NCBI GenBank assembly: GCA_023455425.1
Contig: JAEYCM010000035.1
Coordinates: forward strand, 1-60,806
Length of the DNA: 60,806 nucleotides
Source: Bacillota bacterium
GTDB taxonomy: Bacteria; Bacillota; Clostridia; Christensenellales; CAG-138
Direction: 5' to 3'
Positions 1 through 9,040 of this stretch are shown here, one piece after another; the first letter of the stretch is position 1; every line of letters starts with the position of its first letter. The notes under the pieces were generated by a model. The model was given only the letters and a program-made list of their open reading frames with translations. It did no database searches and was not told the origin of the DNA. Position numbers and translations under genes: made by a program.

Positions 1-2
1 AA

Positions 3-1040
3 GAGTATTTGGATGTTTGGGTAGAAAATCATGGCAAGGCCAACCTGCGCCCCAGCACTTTTGCTGGCTATAAGAGCCATATCAAAAACCATATCGTCCC
101 CTATGTCGGCAGTGTTCCCTTAAAGCAACTTACTCCCGCCATGCTGGATAACATGTTTCAAAAGCTGTTTGAAAAGGGGCTTTCCCAAAGTACGGTTCGA
201 TATGCCCAGCGCATTTTGAGCGTGTCATTGGAGGCTGCCCGGAAATATCGCTACATCGAAACCAATCCGGCCCGCGACATTATCACCAAGTTTGGTAAGC
301 AGGGCAAAACGCCTGACCCGTACACCGTAGAGCAGATGCAGCAGCTTATGGGCAACTGCATAGGCACAGAATGGGAAATGATACTTGTTTTAAGCGGCAT
401 GTACGGCTTGCGCCGGAATGAGGTTTTAGGGCTGCGCTGGAACAATGTGGACTTACAGAACAGGACATTTTCTATTGTGGAACAGCTACCCTATAAAGTA
501 GCACCGGGAACCACCGTAATAAATGAAATGGCTCCAACAAAATCCAATGACCGGGTATTGCCGATTACTGACGCCACGTTCCCTTATTTTGAGCGTCAGC
601 TTGCATTACAGCAGAAGCAAAGGGAGTTGGCTCAACTGTCAGGGCAGGAATACTACGATAACAACCTTATAGTATCAAAGCCCAACGGAATACCTTTGCG
701 GGCTGACCGTGTGACAAATAACTTTGGACAAATGCTGCGTCATTTAGAGATGCCGCACATACGTTTTCATGATTTGCGTCATTCGGCGGCCACCAACATG
801 CACCAGCTTACGGGGGACTTCTACACCGTCGGCGAGATTTTAGGCCATACCTTAAAGGGCATCGGCATATCGCTGGGCATTTCCACGAACCTTGAAGCCG
901 TAACCGCGCAGTATGTGGATGTCCGGCTGGATAGAAAACGGACTGTCCTTGATGCCTACCATAACGATTTACATCCGAAGGAGGCAGCTAAAACCGCCGG
1001 AAAGAAGCCGGTAAGAAGAAACCGGGATATGGAGCGATAG
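3..1040 (+). CDS. Tyrosine site-specific integrase (5' end outside window)
   Basis: Phage/ICE-type tyrosine recombinase that would catalyse integration and excision of the element lying to the left. The reading frame is open to the window edge, so the N-terminus is missing. Counting from the TTG at base 9, a SAM-like core-binding domain covers about residues 1-95 and the catalytic domain about 105-315. The catalytic set is visible: Arg at 135/136 (GLRRNEVLGLRW), HDLRH with His254 and Arg257, LGH with His280, and the nucleophile Tyr302 (QYVDV). The gene reads towards a tRNA-Ser fragment about 190 bases downstream, a usual arrangement of int and att. No excisionase or cargo is visible because the rest of the element is outside the window. 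Confidence 0.9.
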   Translation, partial: EYLDVWVENHGKANLRPSTFAGYKSHIKNHIVPYVGSVPLKQLTPAMLDNMFQKLFEKGLSQSTVRYAQRILSVSLEAARKYRYIETNPARDIITKFGKQGKTPDPYTVEQMQQLMGNCIGTEWEMILVLSGMYGLRRNEVLGLRWNNVDLQNRTFSIVEQLPYKVAPGTTVINEMAPTKSNDRVLPITDATFPYFERQLALQQKQRELAQLSGQEYYDNNLIVSKPNGIPLRADRVTNNFGQMLRHLEMPHIRFHDLRHSAATNMHQLTGDFYTVGEILGHTLKGIGISLGISTNLEAVTAQYVDVRLDRKRTVLDAYHNDLHPKEAAKTAGKKPVRRNRDMER

Positions 1041-1227
1041 CCTGAATAAAAATCCAAGCCCATGTTATCCTGTTGTAAAATTGTTATAAAACTCCCCCGG
1101 ATAACAAAATAAAACGATATGCGGACATATAAAGCCACTTTGAAAAATCCCCGTGAAATCAAGATTTGAGCGGTGAAGATACGAAAACATGTAAAGAGAA
1201 ACGGGCGAAAAAACAGCCGAATTGCCC

Positions 1228-1283
1228 CTCGAAATGCGGTTGTCCGCAAGGGCACGTGGGTTCGAATCCCACCTCTTCCGCCA
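1228..1283 (+). other. att junction: 3' part of a tRNA-Ser (CGA) gene
   Basis: Bases 1228-1283 match the 3' part of a serine tRNA: anticodon loop CTCGAAA with anticodon CGA at 1230-1232, a long variable arm, a T arm (GTGGG TTCGAAT CCCAC, 1256-1272), acceptor 3' strand CTCTTCC (1273-1279), discriminator G and CCA. The bases before 1228 cannot pair with the 3' side of the anticodon stem and no 5' half is present, so this is not a working tRNA gene. Together with the integrase just upstream it is best read as an attachment-site core at the end of an integrated element. Chromosomal sequence should resume at about 1284. Confidence 0.8.
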
Positions 1284-1291
1284 ATGCAAAA

Positions 1292-1314
1292 GGCACCCCG
1301 ATAGGGTGCTTTTT
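1292..1314 (+). terminator. Rho-independent terminator after the tRNA-Ser fragment
   Basis: A six-base-pair GC-rich stem (GCACCC / GGGTGC) with a five-base loop is followed by a T run. It would have terminated the original tRNA-Ser transcript and now follows the att junction. Confidence 0.75.
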
Positions 1315-1355
1315 GTATTAGCGCAATAATTTGCCGGAATTCGAAGCCGCATCAA

Positions 1356-1380
1356 AAAATCGCTCCAGTGGAGCGATTTT
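1356..1380. terminator. Bidirectional hairpin with A/T flanks
   Basis: A perfect 12-bp inverted repeat (AAAATCGCTCCA / TGGAGCGATTTT) around one central base, with A-rich and T-rich sides. It has the form of a bidirectional terminator, isolating the DUF1846 gene from the integrated element. Confidence 0.6.
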
Positions 1381-1398
1381 AGCGGCCGGGATTTCGTG

Positions 1399-1461
1399 CC
1401 GCCCTCGGCGGGAGACGCCTTCGGGCACTAGGCCTGCGGGCCGTCGCAGGCTCAGCTTGCC
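1399..1461 (+). repeat. Intergenic repeat element, copy 1
   Basis: About 63 bases that align with 17070-17136. The shared core is GCCTTCGGGCACT, then GGCCTGC, GGGCCGTCG and a terminal TGCC. A hairpin can form here (GCCTGCG, loop GGCCGT, CGCAGGC). The second copy forms a hairpin around the same CCGTCG segment with different arm sequence. Neither copy lies in a gene. Function is unknown. Confidence 0.6.
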
Positions 1462-1532
1462 GATGGCCGAAGCTGTTTTTTATGTTTGGTGCTCTTTCAA
1501 GATTCGGATTTCAGTTATGGGCAACTCTGACC

Positions 1533-1561
1533 TTGAAAAGCACGCTCCGGATACATATAAT
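1533..1561 (+). promoter_or_regulatory. Promoter of the DUF1846 gene
   Basis: TTGAAA (1533-1538), a 17-base spacer and a consensus TATAAT (1556-1561). Transcription would begin near 1568, giving a short leader before the GGAGG site of the gene at 1605. Confidence 0.7.
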
Positions 1562-1604
1562 AAATAGGTTGTGATTCGCGATGGGTTCGAAGGAGGGGAG
1601 AACG

Positions 1605-3086
1605 ATGAAAACCGGCTTTGATAACCAGAAGTATCTGGCCTTGCAATCCGCCTGTATCATGGAGCGGCTTTCCCACTTTGGGGACAAGCTCTACCTGGAA
1701 TTCGGCGGCAAGCTCTTCGATGATTTTCACGCATCCAGGGTGCTGCCGGGCTTTGCGCCGGATAGCAAGGTGCGCATGCTGCTGCAGCTTGCGGATAAAG
1801 CGGAGGTGGTGATCGCCATCAATGCCGCGGATATCGAGAAGAATAAGGTGCGGGGCGATCTGGGCATTACCTATGATTTAGACGTGCTTCGCCTGATCGA
1901 TGCGTTCCGGGACGTGGGGCTTTATGTGGGCAGCGTGGTCCTTACCCAATACAGGGGGCAGGGTGCTGCGGATTCCTTCAAGGCCCGGCTGGAATCGCTG
2001 GATGTGAAGGTATACCGCCATTATCCCATAGAGGGCTATCCAAGCAATGTGGAGCATATCGTGAGCGAGGAAGGTTATGGAAAAAACGACTATATCCAAA
2101 CCAGCCGCTCCCTGGTGGTGGTAACTGCTCCCGGCCCGGGCAGCGGCAAGATGGCCACCTGCCTTTCCCAGCTTTACCACGAACACAAGCGGGGCGTGCA
2201 CGCGGGCTACGCCAAATTCGAGACCTTCCCCATTTGGAACCTTCCGCTCAAGCATTCCGTGAATCTGGCCTACGAAGCCGCCACCGCGGATCTAAACGAT
2301 GTGAATATGATCGACCCCTTCCACCTGGAGGCCTATGGCGAGACCACGGTCAATTACAACCGGGATGTGGAGGTCTTTCCCGTACTTTCGGCCATGTTCC
2401 GCCGCATCTATGGGGAATGCTTCTACCGCTCCCCGACGGATATGGGCGTAAACATGGCGGGCAAGTGCATCGTGGACGATGAAGTTTGCCGTCAGGCCGC
2501 GTGCCAGGAGATCATCCGCCGCTATTACGGGGCCATGTGCGCGGCCCGCCAGGGCCTGTCCGGCAGAGAGAGCGCGGATAAAATACGCCTTCTGATGAAC
2601 CAGGCCGGCATTTCCGAGGCGGATCGGCCCGTGGCGGCCATTGCCCTGAAAAAGGCGGAGGACACCGGCGCGCCCGCAACCGCCCTGCAGCTGCCGGACG
2701 GCCGCATCCTCACGGGGAAGACCAGCCAGCTTCTGGGCGCGTCCAGCGCTTTGCTTTTGAACGTACTCAAGGAGCTGGGCGGCATACAGGATGGGGTGCA
2801 CCTCATCTCCCCCATCGTGATCGAGCCCATCCAGCACTTGAAGGTGGAGCACCTGGGGAACCGCAACCCGCGTCTGCATATGGATGAAGTCCTGATCGCC
2901 CTTTCCATATCCGCAGCCACAAACCCCACGGCGGAGCTGGCCATGCAGCAGCTGGACAAGCTCCGGGGCTCCGAGGCCCATTCCTCCGTCATCCTCTCTT
3001 CCGTGGATGAGGGCATATTCCGCAAGCTGGGGGTGAACCTCACCTGTGAGCCCAGGTATCAGGGTAAAAAGCTGTATCATAAATAA
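1605..3086 (+). CDS. DUF1846 (UPF0371) family protein
   Basis: Protein of 493 residues, matching the usual length of the DUF1846/UPF0371 family, which is widespread in Clostridia and streptococci and has no firmly assigned activity. A glycine-rich P-loop-like motif (APGPGSGK, about residues 175-182) lies in the middle, and TGKTSQLLGASSA lies in the C-terminal part; family structures show a Rossmann-like nucleotide-binding fold. The start was placed at ATG 1605 rather than the upstream ATG at 1581, because GGAGGGGAG sits directly before 1605. The gene is monocistronic, with a good promoter upstream and a strong terminator at 3097-3125. Confidence 0.88.
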   Translation: MKTGFDNQKYLALQSACIMERLSHFGDKLYLEFGGKLFDDFHASRVLPGFAPDSKVRMLLQLADKAEVVIAINAADIEKNKVRGDLGITYDLDVLRLIDAFRDVGLYVGSVVLTQYRGQGAADSFKARLESLDVKVYRHYPIEGYPSNVEHIVSEEGYGKNDYIQTSRSLVVVTAPGPGSGKMATCLSQLYHEHKRGVHAGYAKFETFPIWNLPLKHSVNLAYEAATADLNDVNMIDPFHLEAYGETTVNYNRDVEVFPVLSAMFRRIYGECFYRSPTDMGVNMAGKCIVDDEVCRQAACQEIIRRYYGAMCAARQGLSGRESADKIRLLMNQAGISEADRPVAAIALKKAEDTGAPATALQLPDGRILTGKTSQLLGASSALLLNVLKELGGIQDGVHLISPIVIEPIQHLKVEHLGNRNPRLHMDEVLIALSISAATNPTAELAMQQLDKLRGSEAHSSVILSSVDEGIFRKLGVNLTCEPRYQGKKLYHK

Positions 3087-3096
3087 AGACTTAGTC

Positions 3097-3125
3097 GGCC
3101 CGGCGCATCCCATATGCGCCGGGCC
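3097..3125 (+). terminator. Terminator of the DUF1846 gene
   Basis: A perfect 12-bp GC-rich stem (GGCCCGGCGCAT / ATGCGCCGGGCC) with a five-base loop, ten bases after the stop codon. The T run behind it is short (TTAT). Confidence 0.75.
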
Positions 3126-3555
3126 TTATGCATATCCTTAAAAAGCGGTTCTGGAACGGTGATGCGATTTCGTTCGCGCATCTTGCGGTACAAATCGGAA
3201 GAAATGCCCCGCATATTGAGCTTTTGGTATTTTCTATAATGTAAAAGTGAAATTATACAAAGCCGAAATAGTAGGCTCCGCCAATTATTTTACACACAAT
3301 TACAGGTGCCTTCCTTTTTTGTTTTATAGCTACGTATCTATTCAAAACCATAAACTTGAGAGAATTCTCCCAAAGAAGAAAACAATTTCATGCGAATATA
3401 TTTTTTTAACTATTATGTGATATTCTAAGCGTATACTTTCATTGGGCAAGTAATTGTTCTATTGGTACATCGGAGGCACTGTAAGTGGCATTCTCGGCTT
3501 ATTTGCTACGCATGCTTGATTTACGAAATTGAATAGTCTTTAGGAGAAAGAACGA
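3126..3555. other. AT-rich intergenic stretch without a gene
   Basis: About 430 bases with no reading frame of recognisable protein character and no RNA gene I can identify. Base composition becomes clearly AT-rich from about 3220 onwards and stays so through the Nudix gene. A TATACT at about 3440 could be a -10 element, but no convincing -35 precedes it. Confidence 0.5.
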
Positions 3556-4131
3556 ATGATTTTGAAAAAACAGATACAAGATTATATCGCTTATAATGAG
3601 CAGGAAGAAAACGACAAAAGAATCATGTTGAAATACATAGATGATAATCATGATGTTTTAACAAGAAGCAATGAAATTGCGCACTTTACTGCTTCCGCTT
3701 GGGTAATAAACCCCAGTGGAAACAAACTATTGATGATATATCATAATATTTATAAATCATGGGCTTGGACAGGCGGCCATGCAGATGGAGAGGAAAATCT
3801 GCTTTCCGTTGCAATACGTGAGGTTCAAGAGGAAACGGGCATTACAAAAGTTGTTCCGGTGACAGATCATATTTTTTCGATGGAAATCATAACGGTAGAC
3901 GGACATATGAAAAAAGGGAAATATATATCATCCCATCTGCATTTGAACATTACATTCTTATTGAAAGCGCTCGAGGATGAAGTCCTTATTACAAAGCCCG
4001 ATGAAAATAGCGGGGTAAAATGGATGGAAATTGAAGAAGCTGTTTCAGCTTCAAACGAACCTTGGATGCAAGAAATATACAGAAAACTCAACCGAAAACT
4101 AAAAGGAATTATAAATCTTCCGTCAATATGA
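3556..4131 (+). CDS. Nudix hydrolase
   Basis: Protein of 191 residues with a complete Nudix box: Gly74, five residues, Glu80, seven residues, then REVQEETGI (88-96). The family hydrolyses nucleoside diphosphates linked to another group, using a divalent metal at the REXXEE core; the substrate cannot be told from sequence. The N-terminal 40 residues form a charged extension before the Nudix fold. An AGGAGAAAG site precedes ATG 3556. Codon use and composition are much more AT-rich than in neighbouring genes, suggesting recent acquisition. The gene is alone, with no partner gene. Confidence 0.9.
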   Translation: MILKKQIQDYIAYNEQEENDKRIMLKYIDDNHDVLTRSNEIAHFTASAWVINPSGNKLLMIYHNIYKSWAWTGGHADGEENLLSVAIREVQEETGITKVVPVTDHIFSMEIITVDGHMKKGKYISSHLHLNITFLLKALEDEVLITKPDENSGVKWMEIEEAVSASNEPWMQEIYRKLNRKLKGIINLPSI

Positions 4132-4304
4132 CGGCTTCGTCCCTGCGCATATCCTCCGCAAAAATAAACCCGATTTCCCAAGCCGACCTCAGCATCTCCT
4201 TCACGGTCTCATAAGTGTTTCTCCTGTTTTCATGGATTCCTTCCCGTATTAAGTCACGTTTCGCCCGAATAGAATGAAGTAAAACTTACGGGGGAGGGAT
4301 ATCC

Positions 4305-4970
4305 ATGGATTCGGCAAACTGTTCCGTTAGCATTGTGATGGATGAAATAAAACGAACCTTTACATACAATAGCACGCCCGTGCTCAGTGTTTCTATCCTC
4401 TATCCCAAACTGACTTTGCGCCGTTGCCCATACGCACAAGACAGCATTAACGCCCAAATTCAGGCCCAAGTTCGCGACTTTTTAGATTACGTCTCCGGCG
4501 ACTTATACCAGCAGGCGATTGCCACCTATCGGGAATCGCAGGAAAATGAATTCCCTTTTCACCTCTATGAGGCCATTTTGCAATATGAGATCACCTACAA
4601 CCAGCATTGCTGCTTGAGCCTATACCGCGATCAATACACGTTTACGGGCGGCGCCCACGGGAGCACCATCAGGTCGTCCGATACCTGGAGCCTTATAAGC
4701 GGGCGCAGCATCCTGCTGTCGGATTTCTTCCCTGCCGGTCAGGATTATCGCGAGTCGCTGATCAATCAGATGATTGAACAGGCCAGCAAGAATCCTGAGG
4801 TTTTCTTTGAAGATTATCAGGACCTCATTGTGAAATACTTCAACGAAGAGCATTACTATCTGACTCCCTCCGGCGTCGCCATTTACTATCAGCAATATGA
4901 AATCGCACCCTACTCCACAGGCATCGTTGTATTCTCCATCCCATACATGGACCCGTCTTGCTGCAAATAA
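4305..4970 (+). CDS. DUF3298/DUF4163-type protein (RsiV-like fold)
   Basis: Protein of 221 residues. The central YTFTGGAHGST segment (about residues 111-121) and the following description of an anion-rich, Tyr-rich C-terminus ending in an AIYYQQYEIAPYSTG-type segment are hallmarks of the DUF4163/DUF3298 module, also found in the extracytoplasmic part of the anti-sigma factor RsiV. No signal peptide or transmembrane helix is visible, so this is a soluble stand-alone version and not an anti-sigma factor itself. GGGGGAGGG lies before ATG 4305. No sigma-factor gene is adjacent. Function is unassigned. Confidence 0.75.
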   Translation: MDSANCSVSIVMDEIKRTFTYNSTPVLSVSILYPKLTLRRCPYAQDSINAQIQAQVRDFLDYVSGDLYQQAIATYRESQENEFPFHLYEAILQYEITYNQHCCLSLYRDQYTFTGGAHGSTIRSSDTWSLISGRSILLSDFFPAGQDYRESLINQMIEQASKNPEVFFEDYQDLIVKYFNEEHYYLTPSGVAIYYQQYEIAPYSTGIVVFSIPYMDPSCCK

Positions 4971-5163
4971 AAAAATCCGGGTTTCATTTTGAAAGCCAGG
5001 AGTTTGCCTATGTGTAAGATTGCCGAAACCCTTTATTCACACAGGTTCCCGGGCTTGCCGCTATGAATAGTCGTATATAAGCAAAACGGCCTCCTCAAGA
5101 GCGTCTGTTTTTGCTTTTCCGAAGCCGAAGCCGCGCAGCAACGCCCATCCCATCTGTCAGCTT

Positions 5164-5199
5164 AAAAACTCCCCCAGCCATACGGCCTGGGGAAGTTTT
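5164..5199. terminator. Terminator of the D-lyxose-type operon (minus strand)
   Basis: Stem-loop with arms AAAACT-CCCC and GGGG-AGTTTT. Read on the minus strand it ends in a run of five T, 40 bases after the rpiB stop codon. It may also act on the plus strand. Confidence 0.75.
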
Positions 5200-5238
5200 C
5201 ATCATATCGGATGTTTTTATCAACGGCAGTCTGCGGTT

Positions 5239-5697
5239 CTATTTAAAGTTTTCGCTTTCAAACGCGGCAATGGTGTTGACCTTGGGCGTAGAAGAGGAGA
5301 CGACATACTTGCTGTTCAGCCACTCCTCCAGGATTTTCTTCGCCAGCTCCTGCCCGATGACCCTTGCGCCCATGGTGATGATGTTTGTGTTGTTGCTTTT
5401 TCTTGCGCGTTCCGCCGAAAAAGGATCGTGGCAGACCGCGGCATAAATGCCCTTGAATTTATTGGCCGCAATCGCCATGCCGATCCCCGTTCCGCACAGC
5501 AATATTCCTTCGCGCTCGTAATTGCTTTCCTGAATTTTTTGGGCGACCTTCTGTGCGATCATGGGGTACATCGTGTCGTCGTCCGTCTCCAGCACGCCCA
5601 CGTCTTCAAAGGGCAATCCTTTTTCCGTTAAATAAGCGACAATGCTTTTTTTTAAATCGACAGCCGCGTTGTCGCATCCAATCAAAAGAGGGGCCAT
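5239..5697 (-). CDS. rpiB: RpiB/LacAB-family sugar-phosphate isomerase
   Basis: Protein of 152 residues, the normal RpiB length. It has the conserved GCDNAA N-terminus, the Cys-containing CGTGIGMAIAANK active-site loop (about residues 68-80) and the SNNTNIITMGARVIG segment. The family interconverts ribose 5-phosphate and ribulose 5-phosphate, or related aldose/ketose phosphates such as allose 6-phosphate. It is the last gene of the nine-gene pentose operon, 33 bases after the kinase, with GGAGG before its ATG. In this setting it most likely feeds pentose phosphates between the transketolase and ribose 5-phosphate, but another phospho-sugar substrate is possible. Confidence 0.88.
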   Translation of the reverse strand: MAPLLIGCDNAAVDLKKSIVAYLTEKGLPFEDVGVLETDDDTMYPMIAQKVAQKIQESNYEREGILLCGTGIGMAIAANKFKGIYAAVCHDPFSAERARKSNNTNIITMGARVIGQELAKKILEEWLNSKYVVSSSTPKVNTIAAFESENFK

Positions 5698-5730
5698 ATG
5701 ATCCTCCTTCCGTACCGGCTATCCCGCCTG

Positions 5731-7245
5731 TTAGAGCGCGGATAAAGCCGCCATGTTTTCTTTAAGGGACAGATACAGTTTCTTATACTGCACGAAATAT
5801 TCCTCATATACCTTGTGCGCCGCCGGATTGGGCAGCACTTCCTGATCGAACGTTACCCATTCCCGGATCGCCGTAAAATCCTTCAGTACGCCCGTACCTA
5901 CGCCCGCAAGCAGCGCGTCGCCCAGCGGCGCTTCCACGCTCTGGCTGGAGCAATGGATGGGCACGCCTGTCACGTCCGCAAAAATCTGCTTCCAGAGCGC
6001 CGACTTTGTCGCCCCGCCAATCAGCATGCATTTGGACGTTTCGTCGATACCGATCTCGGAAGTCTCCATGATGTGCTTCAGCGCATAGGCCACGGATTCC
6101 AATATCGCATGGTATACGTGCGCCTGGGTATGGTGCAGCGTCAGCCCGAGTATGGTCCCTTTTGCATGTACGTCCCAGATGGGGCTGCGTTCGCCCATAA
6201 AGTAGGGCAGTATCAATAAGCCGTTGCTGCCGGGCGCAATACCGGCGGCCTTTTCATTGAGCATGTCATAGGTGACGGATGTGGGCCCGAGCGAGGTGAA
6301 ATTATCCCGGAACCATTTGGGAAGCGCGCCCGCCGTGGAAGCGCCGCCATAGGTATAGTACATCCGCTTTGGGTCTTTTGCATAAGGCATGGTGATGTAC
6401 GCCGGGTTGACGGGAAGCTTTCCGTGAATGACGCCCCAATTGATGGAAGTCCCGATGATGGCGGTGTGCTGGCCGTCTTCTAGCGCCCCTGTCGCCAAGG
6501 TGGAGGCAAGGCAATCGATGCAGCCTGCGCACACGGGGGTTCCCGGCTGCAGGCCCAGCTCTTTTGCCGCGCTTGCAGTCAGCTGCCCCGCCACCTCCTG
6601 CGGCTCCAGCAGCCGTTCGGGCATCATGCCGCGCGGGATGCCCAGCGCGTCCATGAGCTCATACGACCAGCGGGCGTTCTTTAAATCATAAATACCGCCC
6701 AAGTTGCCTGCGGACGTATAATCCATGGCGATCTCCCCCGTAAGGCGGTAGACCGCATATTGGTTGGGCGGCAGGAACAGCGATATTTTCTTCCAGTTTT
6801 CCGGCTCGTTGTTCTTGATCCACAGTATTTTCGCGAACCCAAAGTAGGGGTCGCTCGCGTTGCCCGTGATCTCAAACAGCCGCTCCACGGGAACGCGGCG
6901 GCCAACCTCATCGCATTCCCGTTCCGCACGCCGGTCCATCCATATGATGCAGGGGCGCACCGGCTTCATGCCGCGGTCCAGCGGCACGCCGCTGCCTCCG
7001 TAGAGGCCGCTGACACACAGCCCCTTGACCTGTTTCGCGTCCACTTCCGCCTGGGCGACGACATCCCGGATCGTTTGCTTGGCCGCGTCCACCCATATGT
7101 CGGGCCACTGTTCCGCCCATAGGGGATGGGGCATGAGTACCCCGTGCTCCACGAGCGATTCCGCTAAGATGCGGCCGCTCTCGTCCACCAGGACAGATTT
7201 TGTGCCCGAGGTGCCGATATCGGTGCCAATCAGATACGCAGTCAT
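5731..7245 (-). CDS. FGGY-family carbohydrate kinase, xylulokinase-like
   Basis: Protein of 504 residues with both FGGY domains: the N-terminal phosphate loop GTDIGTSGTKS near the start, WMDRRAERE in the substrate half, and the C-terminal MLIGGATKSALWKQIFADV segment. Such kinases phosphorylate keto-sugars at O5 using ATP. Location after a D-lyxose-type isomerase and transketolase points to D-xylulose as substrate (inferred). I chose the ATG at 7245: GAAGGAGG lies six bases before it, and its ATG overlaps the TGA of the preceding transketolase gene, indicating translational coupling. An in-frame GTG two codons upstream is less well placed. Confidence 0.88.
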   Translation of the reverse strand: MTAYLIGTDIGTSGTKSVLVDESGRILAESLVEHGVLMPHPLWAEQWPDIWVDAAKQTIRDVVAQAEVDAKQVKGLCVSGLYGGSGVPLDRGMKPVRPCIIWMDRRAERECDEVGRRVPVERLFEITGNASDPYFGFAKILWIKNNEPENWKKISLFLPPNQYAVYRLTGEIAMDYTSAGNLGGIYDLKNARWSYELMDALGIPRGMMPERLLEPQEVAGQLTASAAKELGLQPGTPVCAGCIDCLASTLATGALEDGQHTAIIGTSINWGVIHGKLPVNPAYITMPYAKDPKRMYYTYGGASTAGALPKWFRDNFTSLGPTSVTYDMLNEKAAGIAPGSNGLLILPYFMGERSPIWDVHAKGTILGLTLHHTQAHVYHAILESVAYALKHIMETSEIGIDETSKCMLIGGATKSALWKQIFADVTGVPIHCSSQSVEAPLGDALLAGVGTGVLKDFTAIREWVTFDQEVLPNPAAHKVYEEYFVQYKKLYLSLKENMAALSAL

Positions 7246-8066
7246 GCGCACCCTCCTTCGATCTCAACGCACGCGTTCCGGTATTCTTCGAGCGAGGGGG
7301 AACCGCCATGGAACCGGATGGCGTTTTCCATAAAGGAGACACCCTTGCCTTTTGTGGTATGGCACAAAATCACGCTCGGCTTTTCCTGTACGGCCTGCGC
7401 AAACTCCACCGCCTGCAGGATCGCCGGTATGTCATGGCCGTCTATCTCCTGGGTATACCAGCCGAAGGCTTTCCATTTCGCCTTCATATCCCCCATATCC
7501 ATAACGTCTTTGGAAAACCCGTCGTTCTGCATACGGTTGATATCCACAAACGCGATGAGGTTATCTAGTCTGTTGTGCGCGGCAAACATCGCCGCCTCCC
7601 AGATCTGGCCTTCGTTTGATTCGCCGTCGCCCACGATGGAGTAAACGCGGTACCCGCTGCCCGTCTTTTTGGAGGCAAGCGCCATGCCGCAGGCGGTGGA
7701 AAGCCCGATGCCGAGGGAACCCGAGCTCATATCGATCCCCGGCGTTTTTTTCATATCGGGATGCCCCTGCAGCGTGGAATGGATGCGGCGGTAGGTTGTG
7801 AACAGCAGTTCCCGGTCAAAATACCCCCGCTCCGCCAACGCCGCGTACAGCGCGGGCGCAGTATGCCCTTTGGACAATACGAACCTGTCGCGCTCCTCCC
7901 ACCCAGGGTTGCTCGGGTCGATCTTTAAAACCTTCCAGTACAGCGCGACGAGTATTTCCACAATGGACAGGGAACCGCCCAAATGCCCCGACTGCGCGCG
8001 ATAGATCATTTCGAGAATATCTTTTCGGATTTGAACGGCGAGCCCGCTCATCTCTTGTATGGTCAT
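7242..8066 (-). CDS. Transketolase, N-terminal (thiamine diphosphate-binding) subunit
   Basis: Protein of 274 residues corresponding to the first half of transketolase. The thiamine diphosphate motif GDGESNEGQIWEA and the HxGGSLS and GHTAPALYA segments typical of the N-terminal domain are present. The partner half is the separate gene 17 bases upstream, so the enzyme is of the split type common in Clostridia and archaea. The complex transfers two-carbon units between pentose phosphates and glycolytic intermediates. The stop codon overlaps the start of the kinase (ATGA). Confidence 0.92.
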   Translation of the reverse strand: MTIQEMSGLAVQIRKDILEMIYRAQSGHLGGSLSIVEILVALYWKVLKIDPSNPGWEERDRFVLSKGHTAPALYAALAERGYFDRELLFTTYRRIHSTLQGHPDMKKTPGIDMSSGSLGIGLSTACGMALASKKTGSGYRVYSIVGDGESNEGQIWEAAMFAAHNRLDNLIAFVDINRMQNDGFSKDVMDMGDMKAKWKAFGWYTQEIDGHDIPAILQAVEFAQAVQEKPSVILCHTTKGKGVSFMENAIRFHGGSPSLEEYRNACVEIEGGCA

Positions 8067-8083
8067 GAAAATCCAATCCTCCT

Positions 8084-9016
8084 TCAGCCGCGTTCGAGTG
8101 CCGAGCGGACGGCGCTGACGATGCTTTTTGCATCCAGCCCGTATTCCTCATACAGCTCGTTTTCGTCGCCCGATTCGCCGAACACGTCGTCCACTCCCAC
8201 AAAGGAAATTGGCGTCGGGCATGCCTTTGCGAGATATTCGGCAATTGTTGAGCCCAATCCCCCAAATTTGGAGTGGTCTTCTACCGTCACAATCCTTCCG
8301 CATGTCTTTGCATAGCGCAGGACCGTTTCCTGATCGAACGGCTTGATGCTGTACAGGTTGATGACTGCGGCGCTTACGCCCTCATTGCGAAGGGTTTCGG
8401 CGGCTTCCAGCGCTTTTGCGACCATCGTGCCCGCCGCGAATATCGCGACATCGCTTCCGTCCCGCAATACGTCCGATTCGCCGATCTCATAGGTGCAGCC
8501 GTTTTCATAAACGGTTTTGGATTTGTCCCTGCCCAGCCGCAGATATACCGCGCCCTCATGGGCAAGCGCCGCCTTAACCGCGCTTTGGGTCTGCGCCACA
8601 TCGCAGGCGGTCAGCACCGAAAAATGGGGCAGCATGCGCATCATGCCGATATCCTCCGCGGCCTGATGCGTCGCTCCGTCCCGCCCAACACACAGCCCGC
8701 CGTGCGTGGCAAATATTTTTACATTCAGTTCCGGGTAAGCAATGATATTGCGTATTTGCTCGTAGGGCCGTTCGGCCACAAACATCGCAAAGCCGCAGAT
8801 CACCGGAAGCATGCCCGCCGCGGCCAAACCCGCGGCAACGCCCACCATGTTGCCTTCACTGATGCCCATGGAGACATACTGGTTCGGGTACGTCTCAGTC
8901 AGGAGATCCATGCGCAGCGCTTTAGCAAGGTCCGGGGTCAAAATCATCAGCTTTTTATTCTGAGCAGCCTCCTCAAGCAGCGTTTGCGCCAAGGCCTCCC
9001 GATAAGAAGTCGTCAT
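8084..9016 (-). CDS. Transketolase, C-terminal (pyrimidine-binding) subunit
   Basis: Protein of 310 residues covering the pyrimidine-binding and C-terminal domains of transketolase. It contains ISEGNMVGVAAGLA with the conserved Glu that activates the cofactor, and FATHGGLCVGRDGATHQ. It needs the N-terminal subunit encoded immediately downstream. GGAGG precedes the ATG, and the gene starts 24 bases after the isomerase. Placing a dedicated split transketolase inside a pentose operon suggests that the sugar enters metabolism at xylulose 5-phosphate. Confidence 0.92.
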   Translation of the reverse strand: MTTSYREALAQTLLEEAAQNKKLMILTPDLAKALRMDLLTETYPNQYVSMGISEGNMVGVAAGLAAAGMLPVICGFAMFVAERPYEQIRNIIAYPELNVKIFATHGGLCVGRDGATHQAAEDIGMMRMLPHFSVLTACDVAQTQSAVKAALAHEGAVYLRLGRDKSKTVYENGCTYEIGESDVLRDGSDVAIFAAGTMVAKALEAAETLRNEGVSAAVINLYSIKPFDQETVLRYAKTCGRIVTVEDHSKFGGLGSTIAEYLAKACPTPISFVGVDDVFGESGDENELYEEYGLDAKSIVSAVRSALERG

Positions 9017-9040
9017 CTTTTTGCCTCCGTTGTCCGCAAT

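Noticed and set aside
1228..1283. Functional tRNA-Ser gene
   Set aside because: The 5' half, D arm and 5' acceptor strand are missing, and the anticodon stem cannot close.
4121..4280. Minus-strand open frame of about 50 codons between the Nudix and DUF3298 genes (ETVKEMLRSAWEIGFIF in its middle)
   Set aside because: It looks somewhat protein-like and could be the tail of a decayed gene, but it has no start codon and part lies opposite the end of the Nudix gene. Too weak to annotate.
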